A stretch of DNA of 64,000 bases from Aricia agestis (taxonomy: Eukaryota; Arthropoda; Insecta; Lepidoptera; Lycaenidae). Under the pieces are notes generated by a model. The model made no database searches. It was not told the origin of the DNA and saw nothing but the letters and a program-made list of their open reading frames with translations. Below, in pieces: positions 33,201 through 35,966 of the stretch (the stretch's first letter is position 1; each line of letters starts with the position of its first letter). The stretch lies in assembly GCF_905147365.1 (NCBI RefSeq), contig NC_056417.1, forward strand, positions 12,732,501-12,796,500, read 5' to 3'. Position numbers and translations under genes: made by a program.

Positions 33201-34467
33201 TTACTAAGACTTCGTTGTCTGTCCGTCTGTCTGTCTTCAGGCTGTATCTCAAGAACCGTTATAGCTAGAGTTCTGAATTGCCTGCCTGTTGTCATTATTG
33301 ATATCGAGCAAAATTAAAGGCCAAAAAAATTATGATTGTTGTATGGGAAATATTAGTTTTATTTTGTTTTTTTTTTATGAAATAAGGGGACAAACGAGCA
33401 AACGGGTCACATGATGGAAAGCAACTTCCGTCGCCCATGGACACTCGCAGCATCGGAGAGCTGCAAGTGCGTTGCCGGCCTTTTAAGAGGGAATAGGGTT
33501 ATAGGGAAGGGTAAGGACGGGAAGGGAATAGGGGAGGGTAGGGAAGGGAAAGGAATAGGGGAGGGTAGAGGAGGGAATAGGGAAGGGGATTGGGCCTCCG
33601 GTAAACTCACTCACTCGACGAAACACAGCGCAAGCGCTATTTCACGCCGGTTTTCTGTGAGAACGTGGTATTTCTCTGGTCGAGCAGGCCCATTCGTGCC
33701 GAAGCATGGCTCTCCCACGTATAAAAGTCGAACGTATAACACTTCTCTTAATACGTATACGTTCCAGGTGCTATACATAGACTACGGCAACCGCGTGTGG
33801 GTGCGGTGGGAGTGCGTGCGCGCGCTCGCGCCGCGGTGGTGCTCGCTGGCGGCGCAGGCGGTGTGCTGCACGCTGGCCGGCGTCACCGTCGAGCCCCCCT
33901 CGCCCGACGCCACCGCCGCCGCGCGCGACGCCCTCGACCACCTGGCTAAGGAGAAGCGGCTGGACGCGCGCGTCGTGTGAGTACTGTATACATAGACTAC
34001 GGCAAAACTGTAGAAGGGTATTCAACTCATTTGTTTCATCCAAGAAATTGATTCGGTAGCAGCGCTGTTTGGTCGGATTGTGACTTGTGCGAATTGCTCG
34101 TGAATCGTAATCTCTCAGTCGGGCTTGATATTATAACCCAACCAAATGACGTAACTTTGCCTTTTTGGGTGGTATAATGTGTACCTAAAAGGTACAATAG
34201 CTACCGTAACGTGTCATAATCTGATCGCGATCTACTCTCCTCACCCCACCAAAGAGACTAAGAAAAACTTCCCCTTCATCTGCAAAATGTCTGAAAAGTG
34301 TCAATTTCTGCTTCAGGGCGCGGGATTTCGACGAGCTGACAGTGGAGTTATACGACGAATCGGGCTTTAGCATCGCCGAGCAGTTGCTCACCAATCCACA
34401 CGTCAAACCCAAACCGTACTCCATCCTGCCAGAGAACTACGAGACGCAGAAGATTATTGTGCCTTAA
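3279..34467 (+). CDS. krimp: Krimper-like Tudor/CCCH protein (piRNA pathway), 16 exons
   Basis: Exons (coding): 3279-3280, 3388-3508, 4084-4213, 4787-5107, 5428-5560, 6805-6946, 8833-8964, 17733-17827, 20127-20215, 21541-21635, 27646-27757, 28831-28974, 30574-30680, 31201-31305, 33768-33976, 34317-34467. All junctions are GT-AG and phases agree throughout, giving 2088 nt, 695 residues. Order: helical N-terminus (about 1-85), Ser/Pro-containing linker, extended Tudor domain 1 (about 192-330), CCCH finger (C431, C442, C448, H452), extended Tudor domain 2 (about 458-660). In Tudor 1 the strand that normally carries DYGN reads FLMDTGE, so its aromatic cage looks incomplete; Tudor 2 has the intact VLYIDYGN signature. 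Known biology: Drosophila Krimper has this architecture, brings Ago3 and Aub together in nuage for the ping-pong cycle, and has a non-canonical first Tudor domain. Orthology is inferred; another germline TDRD protein is the alternative. The gene spans 31 kb because of TE-filled introns, including an antisense gypsy element in intron 7. A polyadenylation signal follows at 34554. Confidence 0.8.
3388..3508 (+). CDS. krimp: Krimper-like exon 2 (N-terminal helix)
   Basis: Residues 1-41 follow acceptor TTATAG and end at donor CAG|GTAGGC. The charged heptad-like segment HRRHEIEARIQTFLEKC suggests the coiled coil that Krimper proteins carry at the N-terminus. Confidence 0.75.
4084..4213 (+). CDS. 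krimp: Krimper-like exon 3
   Basis: This exon carries residues 42-84, after acceptor CTGCAG and before donor G|GTTTGT (phase 1). It continues the helical N-terminus (SELKDRFLSSMRQLDEY). The frame stays open into the intron to 4446 by chance. Confidence 0.8.
4325..4576 (-). mobile_element. Non-autonomous Helitron, intron 3
   Basis: Read on the - strand, it starts with TCTATATATATAAAACTC and holds GGTGACTGACTGACTGA and the block meaning GATCGGGCTGAAATTTGGCA. It ends near the GGGCAAAAACTCGTATA motif. These are the 5' and 3' features of the Lep1/MINE-type Helitrons of Lepidoptera. No transposase-type gene is present. Confidence 0.7.
4787..5107 (+). CDS. krimp: Krimper-like exon 4 (linker)
   Basis: This exon covers residues 85-191, a low-complexity linker with SEPAPSTSTACANSCPP. 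The preferred donor is GATG|GTAACT at 5108. If it is not used, the frame runs only 12 more codons to a stop at 5145, giving a 204-residue product without Tudor domains. Joining to exon 5 restores a normal Tudor frame. Confidence 0.8.
5428..5560 (+). CDS. krimp: Krimper-like exon 5 (start of extended Tudor 1)
   Basis: Residues 192-235. The segment from VLEVDQTYSVIITHADGP to the WVIIDS strand fits the SN-like part that opens an extended Tudor domain. The donor GA|GTAAGT is consensus. Confidence 0.85.
5698..5953 (+). mobile_element. 3' end of a jockey-type LINE
   Basis: A 5'-truncated retroposon with the C-terminus of the LINE ORF2: the frame reads RTVKLWNDLSPAVFP, then YSLLKGRQRTC, and stops at TAG. 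It ends with CATCAGGTGACCCGTTTGC, GCCCCCTTATTT and an A run. AAATAA flanks it (5692-5697, 5954-5959). The last 125 bases are the tail also carried by the five SINE-like copies in this window. Confidence 0.8.
6141..6426. mobile_element. MITE with CCATAAAGTTAATATACC ends (copy 1)
   Basis: The element starts CCATAAAGTTAATATACC and ends with its complement GGTATATTAACTTTATGG. TGTGGA is duplicated on both sides (6135-6140, 6427-6432). It lies inside the right terminal repeat of the Harbinger-like MITE. A second, right-truncated copy is at 34593. Confidence 0.8.
6805..6946 (+). CDS. krimp: Krimper-like exon 6 (Tudor 1 core)
   Basis: Residues 236-283. It holds the helix EFYKENT and the strands YCACYDEDTKLYYRGLMIKL, which are the usual Tudor beta-1/beta-2 pattern (A-x-D-x-x-Y-R). 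Acceptor TTTTTTTTAG, donor GAG|GTAAAT. Confidence 0.88.
7158..7244. repeat. Perfect 35-bp-arm palindrome (snap-back MITE)
   Basis: The arm starting CCCCGCGTTCCATTTAGCG (7158-7192) is repeated exactly in reverse complement at 7210-7244, with a 17-base spacer containing a short internal repeat. A related, more diverged copy is at 40629. Transcribed in intron 6, it would form a long hairpin. Confidence 0.9.
7446..8402 (-). pseudogene. RTE-type LINE reverse transcriptase fragment, dead
   Basis: On the - strand, broken frames give the RT motif ERGVKQGDPISPRLF near 8390-8345, then the palm block in which the catalytic FADD box reads FANG (near 8245), LSRASHETGLRMN, and the C-terminal part KLVDTCILPILTYGAQSWTL and GRPKKMWRDELDAV. 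These are typical of RTE-clade LINEs. The fragment lacks the endonuclease and front half of RT, is frame-shifted several times and ends at its A/T-rich tail near 7446. It lies in intron 6. Confidence 0.85.
8833..8964 (+). CDS. krimp: Krimper-like exon 7 (end of Tudor 1)
   Basis: Residues 284-327. TGEVFLMDTGEVRSPRVRD occupies the strand where Tudor domains normally show V-x-F-I-D-Y-G-N; the Tyr and Asn are missing. The exon is notably GC-rich. Donor GGA|GTGAGT. Confidence 0.85.
8990..9291. repeat. Interspersed repeat (GGCCAGTGTCAAGT family), left part
   Basis: It begins with TTATTATGGC.CTTCGGC and CATGGCCAGTGTCAAGTA, also seen near 10400 and 43700. From 9120 onward it is homologous to 17398-17665, which lacks the SINE inserted at 9292. 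Confidence 0.6.
9292..9646 (-). mobile_element. SINE-like retroposon, copy 2 (full, 7-bp target duplication)
   Basis: Read on the - strand it starts at the CCCACGTATAAACT side, passes the GAACGTGGT-type head and ends in GGTGACCCGTTTGCTCGTTT, TTATTTCAT and an A run. AATATCT is duplicated (9285-9291, 9647-9653). A paralogous empty site with a single AATATCT is at 17566-17572. The last 125 bases match the LINE 3' end at 5698-5953. Confidence 0.85.
9762..10401. mobile_element. Lepidopteran GGGTTCCGTA/CCGGCCAAGTGCGAGT repeat, copy 1
   Basis: It opens with TTTTTAGGGTTCCGTAGCC and a CTGTCTGTCTGTCCGTCCG microsatellite. It closes with GCGAGTCCAACTCGCACTTG and GCCGGTTTTT. Other copies or pieces: 19217-19330, 33165-33320, 49905-50180, 54037-54576. 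No coding capacity; superfamily not assigned. It includes a run of 12 C at about 10124. Confidence 0.75.
10402..10569. repeat. GGCCAGTGTCAAGT repeat fragment hosting the gypsy insertion
   Basis: CTTGTTATGGCGCTCGGCT and TGGCCAGTGTCAAGTAAAT place this in the same family as 8990 and 43700. The LTR element is inserted at its end, at ATAC. Confidence 0.55.
10570..11126 (-). repeat. 3' LTR of the gypsy element
   Basis: 557 bp, TGTTACG...CGTAACA. On the - strand it contains AATAAA at 10633-10628, about 58 bases before its end, the likely polyadenylation signal. Its open frames (68 and 93 codons) recur identically in the other LTR and are not genes. Confidence 0.95.
11127..11141 (-). other. Polypurine tract of the gypsy element
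   Basis: On the - strand, TAAGAGGGGAGTAG lies directly against the 3' LTR and overlaps the pol stop codon. This is the position and composition expected of the plus-strand primer. Confidence 0.75.
11138..14002 (-). CDS. Gypsy pol: reverse transcriptase, RNase H, integrase
   Basis: An uninterrupted frame from just after the amber codon at 14003-14005 to TAA at 11138. It has no obvious ATG start and continues the protease frame, so it must be made by suppression or by another route. Order: RT with LVKKKDGSTRFCVDYRRLN, MPFGLCNAPATFE and the catalytic YLDD; RNase H (FIVDTDASNTAIGG, RTDHAALKWL); integrase zinc-binding HHCC (HDGVSGGHLG...CRKCTTC); DDE core (VDVAGPFP, HSDQGRNFE, DGMVERFNQTL); C-terminal GPY/F-like module (WDGPYKVV...VVHIDRL). 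All catalytic residues visible are intact. Product: replication and integration machinery of the element. Confidence 0.93.
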   Translation of the reverse strand: MTGSDSANTSNYGIVTELLDDCKSNLTYSQGMKAKKFLQRHANIFSSQEGDLGRTSMVQHRIDTGSENPIRQRARRIPIAKEKEVEGLLEDMRRHKIIEPSASPWCSPVVLVKKKDGSTRFCVDYRRLNDVTKKDSYPLPRIDDTLDTLSGMKWFSTLDLKSGYWQVEIHPKDKEKTAFSTGKGLWQFNVMPFGLCNAPATFERLMECVLAGLVGEACLVYLDDVIIVGRDFEDHLRNLERVFAKIEGAKLKLNPKKCRLFRSKVNYLGHVISSDGIQTDPEKLEAVQNWPTPKNKTEVRAFLGLCSYYRRFVKGFSEIAKPLHRLTEDKRQFIWDETSEDSFQKLKKHLCETPILGYPQPEGQFIVDTDASNTAIGGVLSQKQGEREVVIAYFSKSLSKPERNYCVTRRELLAVVKTLQHFSKYLIGRHFLLRTDHAALKWLLQFKNPEGQVARWIEQLQEYDFKTEHRSGKAHGNADALSRRPCSENCKHCVKQESNEVTLKLTKTSPLGPWENDAMREAQETDDDLRHIITWKKRGDEKPIWSEVAPTGAVTKAYWAQWDSLILQNGILYRKWEKTNGREFHLQIVVPSTRVPDVLREMHDGVSGGHLGVKRTLTKVRERFYWLHCRDDVQDWCRKCTTCAAVKGPQTRSRGSLRLYNVGAPWERIAVDVAGPFPVTESGNKYFMVVMDYFTKWPEVFAIPNQEATTVASKLVEEVISRFGVPLEIHSDQGRNFESQVFQEVCRILGMHKTRTTAYHPQSDGMVERFNQTLERHLAKLVDDKQKDWDKYIPLFLLSYRTAEHESIKATPAYVNYGRELRVPVDLLTGGSPEEPKTVPDYVCDLREKMRYIHAMVRENGLQSSENMKTRYDRKSNTSGFEEGSLVWLHNPTRRKGKSPKLQTKWDGPYKVVTRLNDVTYRIQKQPRGTFKVVHIDRLARYHGSNNDARDEHL
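14003..14005 (-). other. In-frame amber codon between protease and RT
   Basis: Protease ends ...AGA AAG TGT AGT TAG and the same frame continues ATC ACA GGC. It is the only stop between the frameshift site and the end of integrase. Either readthrough (as at the gag-pol amber of murine gammaretroviruses) or a copy-specific nonsense change explains it. Confidence 0.9.
14003..14730 (-). CDS. Gypsy aspartic protease region
   Basis: The frame is entered by a -1 shift at the end of gag. It contains the retropepsin core with LDTGASRTIVN (catalytic Asp) and the downstream strand ILGLDFMKKHNC, as expected of gypsy proteases, followed by a linker towards RT. It overlaps the last part of gag in the -1 frame, where codons upstream of the shift site are not thought to be used. 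It ends at TAG 14005-14003. Confidence 0.88.
14725..16224 (-). CDS. Gypsy Gag polyprotein
   Basis: 499 codons from the first ATG (16224), 26 bases after the 5' LTR. Residues about 30-120 are a Pro/Thr/His/Ala-rich stretch made of imperfect repeats of the type QAPPTGPAH. Residues about 135-235 are predicted to form a long coiled coil. A capsid-like region follows, starting near VPPYDGTTSWNAYRQQF. One CCHC zinc knuckle (CYKCGERGHLQLNC) near residue 455 is followed by a charged tail. The frame ends TAA, seven bases after the slippery heptamer. Role: forms the intracellular particle and binds element RNA. Confidence 0.92.
   Translation of the reverse strand: MPLTPREDFKGSVRTRAQRAAAIDSERGVAEATPTGDQAPPTEGQAPPTGPAHQAPPTDHAHQAPPTLGEAPPTGSAHQATPTLATPTGSAHQATPTQTTPTGPAHQAPPTQVLPAQAPSTSSIHPATPVVSTAPQMTPQLESIIELIHALQDSQRAMMESQDRKLGALQEFQKAEIRAIRESQEQQKDLQEKALGAIKDVSDTVTKLRKDVDVMDERVTGLGVDVENVKTGLTELQKKVVRLETTGIAASSGASVVVQGPRVKVPPYDGTTSWNAYRQQFQTVASANGWTDEQCLTALTVALRGQALSVLEAHTGNGFKDLMEALESRYGERHLEHVFRAQLRDRVQRSGEGLQQWALEIEKLVKKAHPGADAKMVDTNIVQAFVDGIRDLEVRAAVRLRHHTSLKEALAHALEVEAVRRDIRQTHKIHEVSEEVKEVKAPTKKSFGAMCYKCGERGHLQLNCPQKETQMARMKRLEEQMEELKKQGASSPVREQGNE
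14731..14737 (-). other. -1 frameshift site GGGAAAC
   Basis: In the gag frame the codons read CAG GGA AAC GAA TAA, so G|GGA|AAC fits X-XXY-YYZ exactly. Slipping back one base enters the protease frame (CGA ATA AAA GCC). GGGAAAC is a slippery sequence known from lentiviruses and luteoviruses. The downstream stimulator was not folded by hand. Confidence 0.85.
15890..16100 (-). repeat. Imperfect tandem repeats in gag
   Basis: On the + strand the motif GTGGGCGGAGCCAGTGGGCG recurs with small changes about ten times, giving units such as APPTGPAHQ in Gag. GC content is far above the rest of the element. Confidence 0.8.
16231..16248 (-). other. Primer-binding site of the gypsy element
   Basis: Two bases inside the 5' LTR the - strand reads TGGTGTCGGAAGTGAGAT. 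TGG pairs with a tRNA CCA end. The stretch resembles the 3' end of an animal tRNA-Leu (CACTTCTGACACCA-type) with one mismatch; the primer identity is an inference. Confidence 0.7.
16251..16807 (-). repeat. 5' LTR of the gypsy element
   Basis: 557 bp and apparently identical to 10570-11126 throughout. It carries the promoter and most of the 5' UTR. Confidence 0.95.
16495..16530 (-). promoter_or_regulatory. LTR core promoter: TATA box plus initiator
   Basis: On the - strand CATATAAAAAGAG (first T at 16530) precedes TCAGTTC, whose A is at 16497, 33 bases downstream. TCAGT is the arthropod initiator consensus. The same pair is in the 3' LTR around 10849-10814. Confidence 0.7.
16812..17397. other. 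Intron 7, no feature seen
   Basis: AT-rich sequence between the gypsy element and the next repeat. No coding signal, inverted repeat or RNA gene recognised. Confidence 0.4.
17398..17665. repeat. Paralogue of 9120-9760, empty for the SINE
   Basis: AAGTCAAGTCGGTCGATTCAG, GGAGGGAACACAAAATAG and GACGAATATCTAATTG match the flanks of the SINE at 9292-9646. AATATCT occurs once (17566-17572), showing the state before insertion. Confidence 0.85.
17733..17827 (+). CDS. krimp: Krimper-like exon 8
   Basis: Residues 328-358 (starts IDTSYESESAEKIANIIKEY). Acceptor ATATACAG, donor AA|GTGAGT, phase 2. It joins the end of Tudor 1 to the region before the zinc finger. Confidence 0.85.
17876..18187. mobile_element. 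Mariner-like MITE (TACAGGGTG ends)
   Basis: Ends TACAGGGTGCAATTAAACC and the complement of AATTACACCCTGTA, with CTTCCTGCCAAATTTT inside both. The middle is a GC-rich block (CCCCCGCGCGCGCG). TA flanks fit a Tc1/mariner target. It lies 48 bases after the exon 8 donor. Confidence 0.75.
18196..18514 (+). mobile_element. Non-autonomous Helitron, intron 8
   Basis: Starts TCTTATATATAAAATTCTCG, followed by CCTCCGAAACGGCTTTACTG, and ends GCCGGGACAGCTAG before a host T. TC...CTAG with A/T target is the Helitron signature. Confidence 0.8.
18630..18833. mobile_element. MITE with TAA target duplication
   Basis: GGCCGGCCATAG and CTATGGCCAGTC are inverted; TAA flanks both (18627-18629, 18834-18836). Harbinger-like by target size and sequence. 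Confidence 0.7.
19062..19725. mobile_element. GC-rich MITE interrupted by a GGGTTCCGTA repeat
   Basis: Left and right GC-rich blocks (GCACCGTG/GGTGCCG-type words, 19062-19160 and 19560-19700) are roughly inverted. Their inner arms also pair (CCCTATTCTGGG and GAATAGGGACGCG). Between them lies a piece of the GGGTTCCGTA family (19217-19330). Confidence 0.55.
19738..19865. mobile_element. MITE with TAA target duplication, nested in MITE family C
   Basis: GCGTGTTTACACGCGG and GTATGTAAACAGCC are inverted ends; TAA at 19735-19737 and 19866-19868. Removing it joins GACCAAACTACG to TAAGTCCGCCATCTG, restoring a MITE family C right end. Confidence 0.7.
19886..20075. mobile_element. MITE with GTCGTAGGTTAC ends
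   Basis: GTCGTAGGTTAC opens and GTAACCTACGAC closes the element; CCAGATTGATGG repeats occur inside. It also sits in the MITE family C remnant that ends TAAGAATCAACTTC. Confidence 0.7.
20127..20215 (+). CDS. krimp: Krimper-like exon 9
   Basis: Residues 359-388 (SSESLGVYVRLSTGECLND). Acceptor TTGCAG, donor A|GTGAGT, phase 1. Confidence 0.83.
20346..20960. mobile_element. Element with repeated CTCATGATAGAGGCCC ends and 29-bp palindrome
   Basis: At 20346-20404 a 29-bp arm ending GATAGAGGCCC meets its exact complement across one base. The same arm returns at about 20937-20960, so 20376-20960 has inverted ends. A second inverted pair (CACTTTACGT, ACGTAAAGTG) lies at 20412-20460. Confidence 0.75.
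21269..21454. mobile_element. MITE with CCTAATGTCAAATCAATGTT ends
   Basis: CCTAATGTCAAATCAATG at the left and CATTGATTTGACATTAGG at the right are exact complements; the centre has further short inverted words (CGTAGTGCTTCGTGC, GCACGAAGC). Confidence 0.8.
21541..21635 (+). CDS. krimp: Krimper-like exon 10
   Basis: Residues 389-420 (PPRIRVKAELDDRNFDITAC). Acceptor ATTCAG, donor ACG|GTAAAC, phase 0. Next exon is 6 kb away. Confidence 0.83.
22905..23512 (+). repeat. LINE 3'-end remnant with GATTTT repeats
   Basis: CCGACTTCCAAACAGGAGGA opens a block common in moth genomes. From 23341, GAGTTTCTTACGCCGGTTCT, CGGCTTAGTTACCGAACCGG and a (TTTGATTT)n tail mark the 3' UTR of a LINE. No coding part remains. 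Confidence 0.6.
23622..23858. repeat. Long imperfect hairpin, about 80-bp arms
   Basis: TAAATGAACTAAAAAGTATT with TTATTCTGTACTC and TCAATCTTCAT on the left is mirrored by ATGAAGATTGAGTACAG and ATACTTTTTAGTTCAT on the right. A GGTACCAG/CTGGTACC pair sits at the loop base. A third partial arm follows at 23858. Confidence 0.75.
24256..24455. mobile_element. Harbinger-like MITE, TTA target duplication
   Basis: GTCCGGCCGCACATTATCCG and its complement ATAATGTGCGGCCGGGC are the ends, TTA flanks both (24253-24255, 24456-24458). CGTCCGAATTTTTCTGATCA repeats the left inner motif in reverse. Confidence 0.8.
24459..26164. other. Intron 10 interior, possible promoter region
   Basis: No open frame or known repeat from 24459 to about 25740. 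From 25765 to 25830 there is a local CpG- and GC-rich patch (GTCGGCGCCGCGATC), followed by AT-rich leader-like sequence to the ATG at 26165. TATCGATA-type motifs occur upstream (about 24517, 24528, 25435), as in DREF-type insect promoters. Confidence 0.35.
26165..26206 (+). CDS. Candidate alternative first exon in intron 10
   Basis: TTTTCAAAATG is an excellent insect start context. The 14 codons (MHKEVRTLELNIFH) run directly into a consensus donor CAC|GTAAGT in phase 0. The next Krimper-like exon (27646) also begins in phase 0, so splicing would make a 289-residue protein holding only the zinc finger and second Tudor domain. Alternatively it is the first exon of another, lost or TE-captured gene. 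Nothing but the sequence signals supports transcription. Confidence 0.35.
26638..26693. repeat. Hairpin GCGGTCAACGTTCTCG
   Basis: GCGGTCAACGTTCTCG and CGAGAACGTTGACCGC are exact complements 24 bases apart. Confidence 0.8.
26890..27122 (-). mobile_element. tRNA-derived SINE, copy 1
   Basis: On the - strand it opens GACGACCTCTGTGGCTCAGTGG (A box TGGCTCAGTGG) and has a decayed B box region. It continues to the tail with CCTGGGTCTTGGATG and ACCAGACTGACGTGGT. It is the same element as 31400-31735 in the opposite orientation, with a more degenerate head. Confidence 0.8.
27646..27757 (+). CDS. krimp: Krimper-like exon 11: CCCH zinc finger
   Basis: Residues 421-457. CMHYKGGPEKTCFKGTRC followed by KKRH gives C-x10-C-x5-C-x3-H, a CCCH finger that may bind RNA or protein. 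Acceptor CAACAG, donor G|GTAAAT. One exon holds the whole finger. Confidence 0.9.
28339..28671. mobile_element. MITE with 40-bp inverted ends
   Basis: GATAGATACCGCATG lies 26 bases inside the left end and CATGCGGTATCTATTTTGAT at the mirrored place on the right; the outer words are GTTTACGCACAGATATAG and CTATGTCTGTGAGTTTAC. Confidence 0.8.
28831..28974 (+). CDS. krimp: Krimper-like exon 12 (opens Tudor 2)
   Basis: Residues 458-505. GCWVRVLVTHVAFYNTLYVQ is the first strand group of an extended Tudor domain. GC-rich, unlike the flanking introns. Donor CCAG|GTGCGT. Confidence 0.88.
29323..29417. mobile_element. Short MITE, 95 bp
   Basis: GACTGCCTTCACATTAGGTC and CGACTTAATGTGAAGGCAGC are inverted ends around a GC-rich centre with CGCGCG words. 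Flanking TAA/TTA suggests a Harbinger-type origin. Confidence 0.75.
29885..30003. mobile_element. MITE GTAGACAAGT family, decayed copy
   Basis: AGTAGACAAGTAGCAAGCG, AATGTATGTGATTTGACATA and TTCGCTAGCGAATACTAAT match the better copy at 57147-57319. The right terminal repeat has decayed. Confidence 0.7.
30188..30214. repeat. 27-bp palindrome
   Basis: TTATGGAGTCCTA and TAGGACTCCATAA mirror each other across a single base. The surrounding AGTAGGGGA...GTAGTCACTCGAGCG block recurs near 59485. Confidence 0.8.
30574..30680 (+). CDS. krimp: Krimper-like exon 13
   Basis: Residues 506-541 (PPRFGEVLPPATLEQLVQDM), the helical connector of the extended Tudor domain. Acceptor TTTCAG, donor ACT|GTGAGT. Confidence 0.88.
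30712..30965 (-). mobile_element. SINE-like retroposon, copy 3
   Basis: It starts about 30 bases after the exon 13 donor. It shows the shared GGGGCAAACGAGCAAACGGG tail, TTTTAAGAGGGAATAGGG and the CATGGCTCTCCCACGTATA head. It has an internal deletion compared with copies 2, 4 and 5 (the block with GGCCTCCGGTAAAC is missing). Confidence 0.8.
31201..31305 (+). CDS. krimp: Krimper-like exon 14 (Tudor 2 core)
   Basis: Residues 542-576. GELVAALYPPDEQWYRARVI is the classic first Tudor hairpin with aromatic residues placed for a methyl-arginine cage. Donor GAG|GTAACG. Confidence 0.9.
31400..31735 (+). mobile_element. tRNA-derived SINE, copy 2
   Basis: A box TGGCTCAGTGG and B box GGTTCGAATCC are both perfect RNA polymerase III promoter elements. 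The tRNA-like head is followed by an unrelated body ending ACTGACGTGGTGTGAAGCG. AAGTTTCCGAATC flanks it on both sides (about 31387, 31737), probably the target duplication. It is not a functional tRNA gene because no full cloverleaf follows. Confidence 0.85.
32072..32688. mobile_element. GC-rich MITE with TAA/TTA flanks
   Basis: GCGGGGAATTCACTACCG and the complement of GGTAGTCAATTCCCCGC are the ends; CGGGCCGCCCG words lie just inside both. The centre has CGTGCCCG/CGGGCACGG inverted words and an AT-rich block (32220-32460). Confidence 0.65.
32722..32990 (-). mobile_element. Helitron 3'-end remnant
   Basis: AATAGCTGTTGCCCGCAACTT and CGTCTGCGTGTATG read on the - strand as a Helitron 3' end (GCGGGCAACAGCTA-type). 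The 5' end is not identified. Confidence 0.55.
33165..33320 (+). repeat. GGGTTCCGTA repeat fragment
   Basis: TTTAGGGTTCCGTACCCTAA and CTGTCCGTCTGTCTGTC, with CAAGAACCGTTATAGCTAG, belong to the family at 9762 and 54037. Confidence 0.65.
33366..33726 (-). mobile_element. SINE-like retroposon, copy 4
   Basis: A nearly full copy, ending 41 bases before exon 15. Its GGGAAGGGAATAGGGGAGG block is repeated more often than in the other copies. The open frame that runs from it into exon 15 is accidental. Confidence 0.8.
33768..33976 (+). CDS. krimp: Krimper-like exon 15 (Tudor 2, DYGN strand)
   Basis: Residues 577-645. It opens VLYIDYGNRVWVRWECVRAL, the most diagnostic Tudor motif, then continues into the C-terminal SN-like part. 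It is the most GC-rich exon. Donor GT|GTGAGT. Confidence 0.92.
34317..34467 (+). CDS. krimp: Krimper-like exon 16, terminal
   Basis: Residues 646-695 (DELTVELYDESGFSIAEQLL), ending KIIVP and TAA. Acceptor CTTCAG. This is the closing strand pair and helix of extended Tudor 2. Confidence 0.9.
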
Positions 34468-34553
34468 CATACTGTAAATAGGGGCTATTTTTGTTCAGAG
34501 CATAATGCGACTCACTGCCGCACTCAGAAACGAATAATAATTACTCAACTGTA

Positions 34554-34559
34554 AATAAA
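34554..34559 (+). terminator. Polyadenylation signal AATAAA
   Basis: It lies 87 bases after the stop codon of the Krimper-like gene. A short 3' UTR is inferred. Confidence 0.7.
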
Positions 34560-34592
34560 GAGTTTGACAGATGTTAAGCATTCATGTACTAA

Positions 34593-34836
34593 CCATAAAG
34601 TTAATATACCTAGCGGAATAGAGCAACAATCTCGAGCTGTCAAACGAAACCGAAATTGATTTACGTGTGTGTGTAAAAATTTGTTTACGTATACACTTAC
34701 ACAAGCGTCTTCCTAAGAGATTAAATTGTCAACGTGCCGATAAGTGCTAACTGGACGTCAAACAGATGAAAATAATTGATTCTGCTGTCATGTATCACAC
34801 GTCTCTTTTTACCACGCAGTGTCACTGATAGTGACC
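34593..34836. mobile_element. MITE with CCATAAAGTTAATATACC end (copy 2, right-truncated)
   Basis: Matches 6141-6390 along its length (GGAATAGAGCAACAATCTCG, TGTCATGTATCACACGTCTC) but lacks the right inverted end. It inserted just downstream of the poly(A) signal. Confidence 0.75.
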
Positions 34837-35966
34837 TAACGCGCACGCGCACCTAACGCCATCTAGAATCGAGTAGGGGATTCATGGTGTCTGTGTTCAC
34901 TCGATAAGTTTCGCTGGTTTGACGCTAGATGGCACTATATGTCGTAGGTCCGTAACAATATTATGGGGCTTATGTCAAACTCTTCATTTAATAACAGTTC
35001 AATCTCTGAGCGCGGCAGTCAGTGTGCTACTGCTAATTGGAACGTGAATTACTACTACTTAAGTTGGCCGCTGTCAACTGTCACGCTCTCACTCACAGAA
35101 CCGAGTGAGTGTGAGAACGATAAACGCGTGACAGTTAGGATGGGTAGTAGTTTGTTTGAAAGTGCTCTATTGTGCGAAGCGTTGCTGTAGTTGAAACCTT
35201 TAACTTGAAGTATTACCTATGCCGCATTATGCGCTCTAGTGCTACAAATGGAAAATAGGGACTTGCGGTCGCATTGACTTGTTAATATTTCTCTTTCATT
35301 CGCAAAATATTCCACAGTTAGATTAGATAGCGGTTTCATACGTCATATCCTAATTCGAACTGGATTGAGTGCGTAAACTTTAATAAAATAATACTACAAT
35401 TTTCATAGTAAACACTAAAACCGATTTCAGTCATACTGAATCTTCATTTCGTAGAATACGGCTGTTGTGTACGTGTAAAAAAAGTCTTAAAAGTATTACC
35501 CGTAAATTTAATTATCTGAATTCGGTCAAAGGTTTCTAGATACTTTATTCAAGGGTTCGAACTTAGTACAATTAAACCACTCCTACTTACTGCCTAGAAA
35601 TTTACCTCCTTTTATTAGCGCCCAAAAATATACATTTTTCCTACGAATAATGAAAACTAATGAAGAGTAACTGTGTCAAAAAATTTGTCCACGAGTCCGA
35701 ATACATGCATACTTTATGCATGTATTCGATACACAATTTTGTAAAATTATATATAGAAGTGACAATTAATGTTAACGGCTTTATTTCGTAAATTTGAGTG
35801 TGTATCGTTGCTATTGCCATATTTTAGTGTGCGAAAAGGAACCAAATTCAAAACGGTTGAAGTATGAGAGTTACGTTTCCTTAGTTTTTATTATCCGTAG
35901 TCTTTTTCATTGCATAGTATACACGATAACATTAACAAATGAAAGAGAGTATGAGTAGTAGATGAA
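34837..35966. other. Intergenic, no gene seen
   Basis: Pieces of short inverted words occur (CTCACTCACAG/CGAGTGAGTGTGAG at 35090-35115; ATACATGCATACTTTATGCATGTAT at 35700). No coding or RNA gene recognised. Confidence 0.45.

Noticed and set aside
33411..33767. N-terminal extension of Krimper-like exon 15
   Set aside because: The open frame upstream of 33768 is SINE copy 4; the TTCCAG acceptor at 33767 and phase with exon 14 fix the true exon start.
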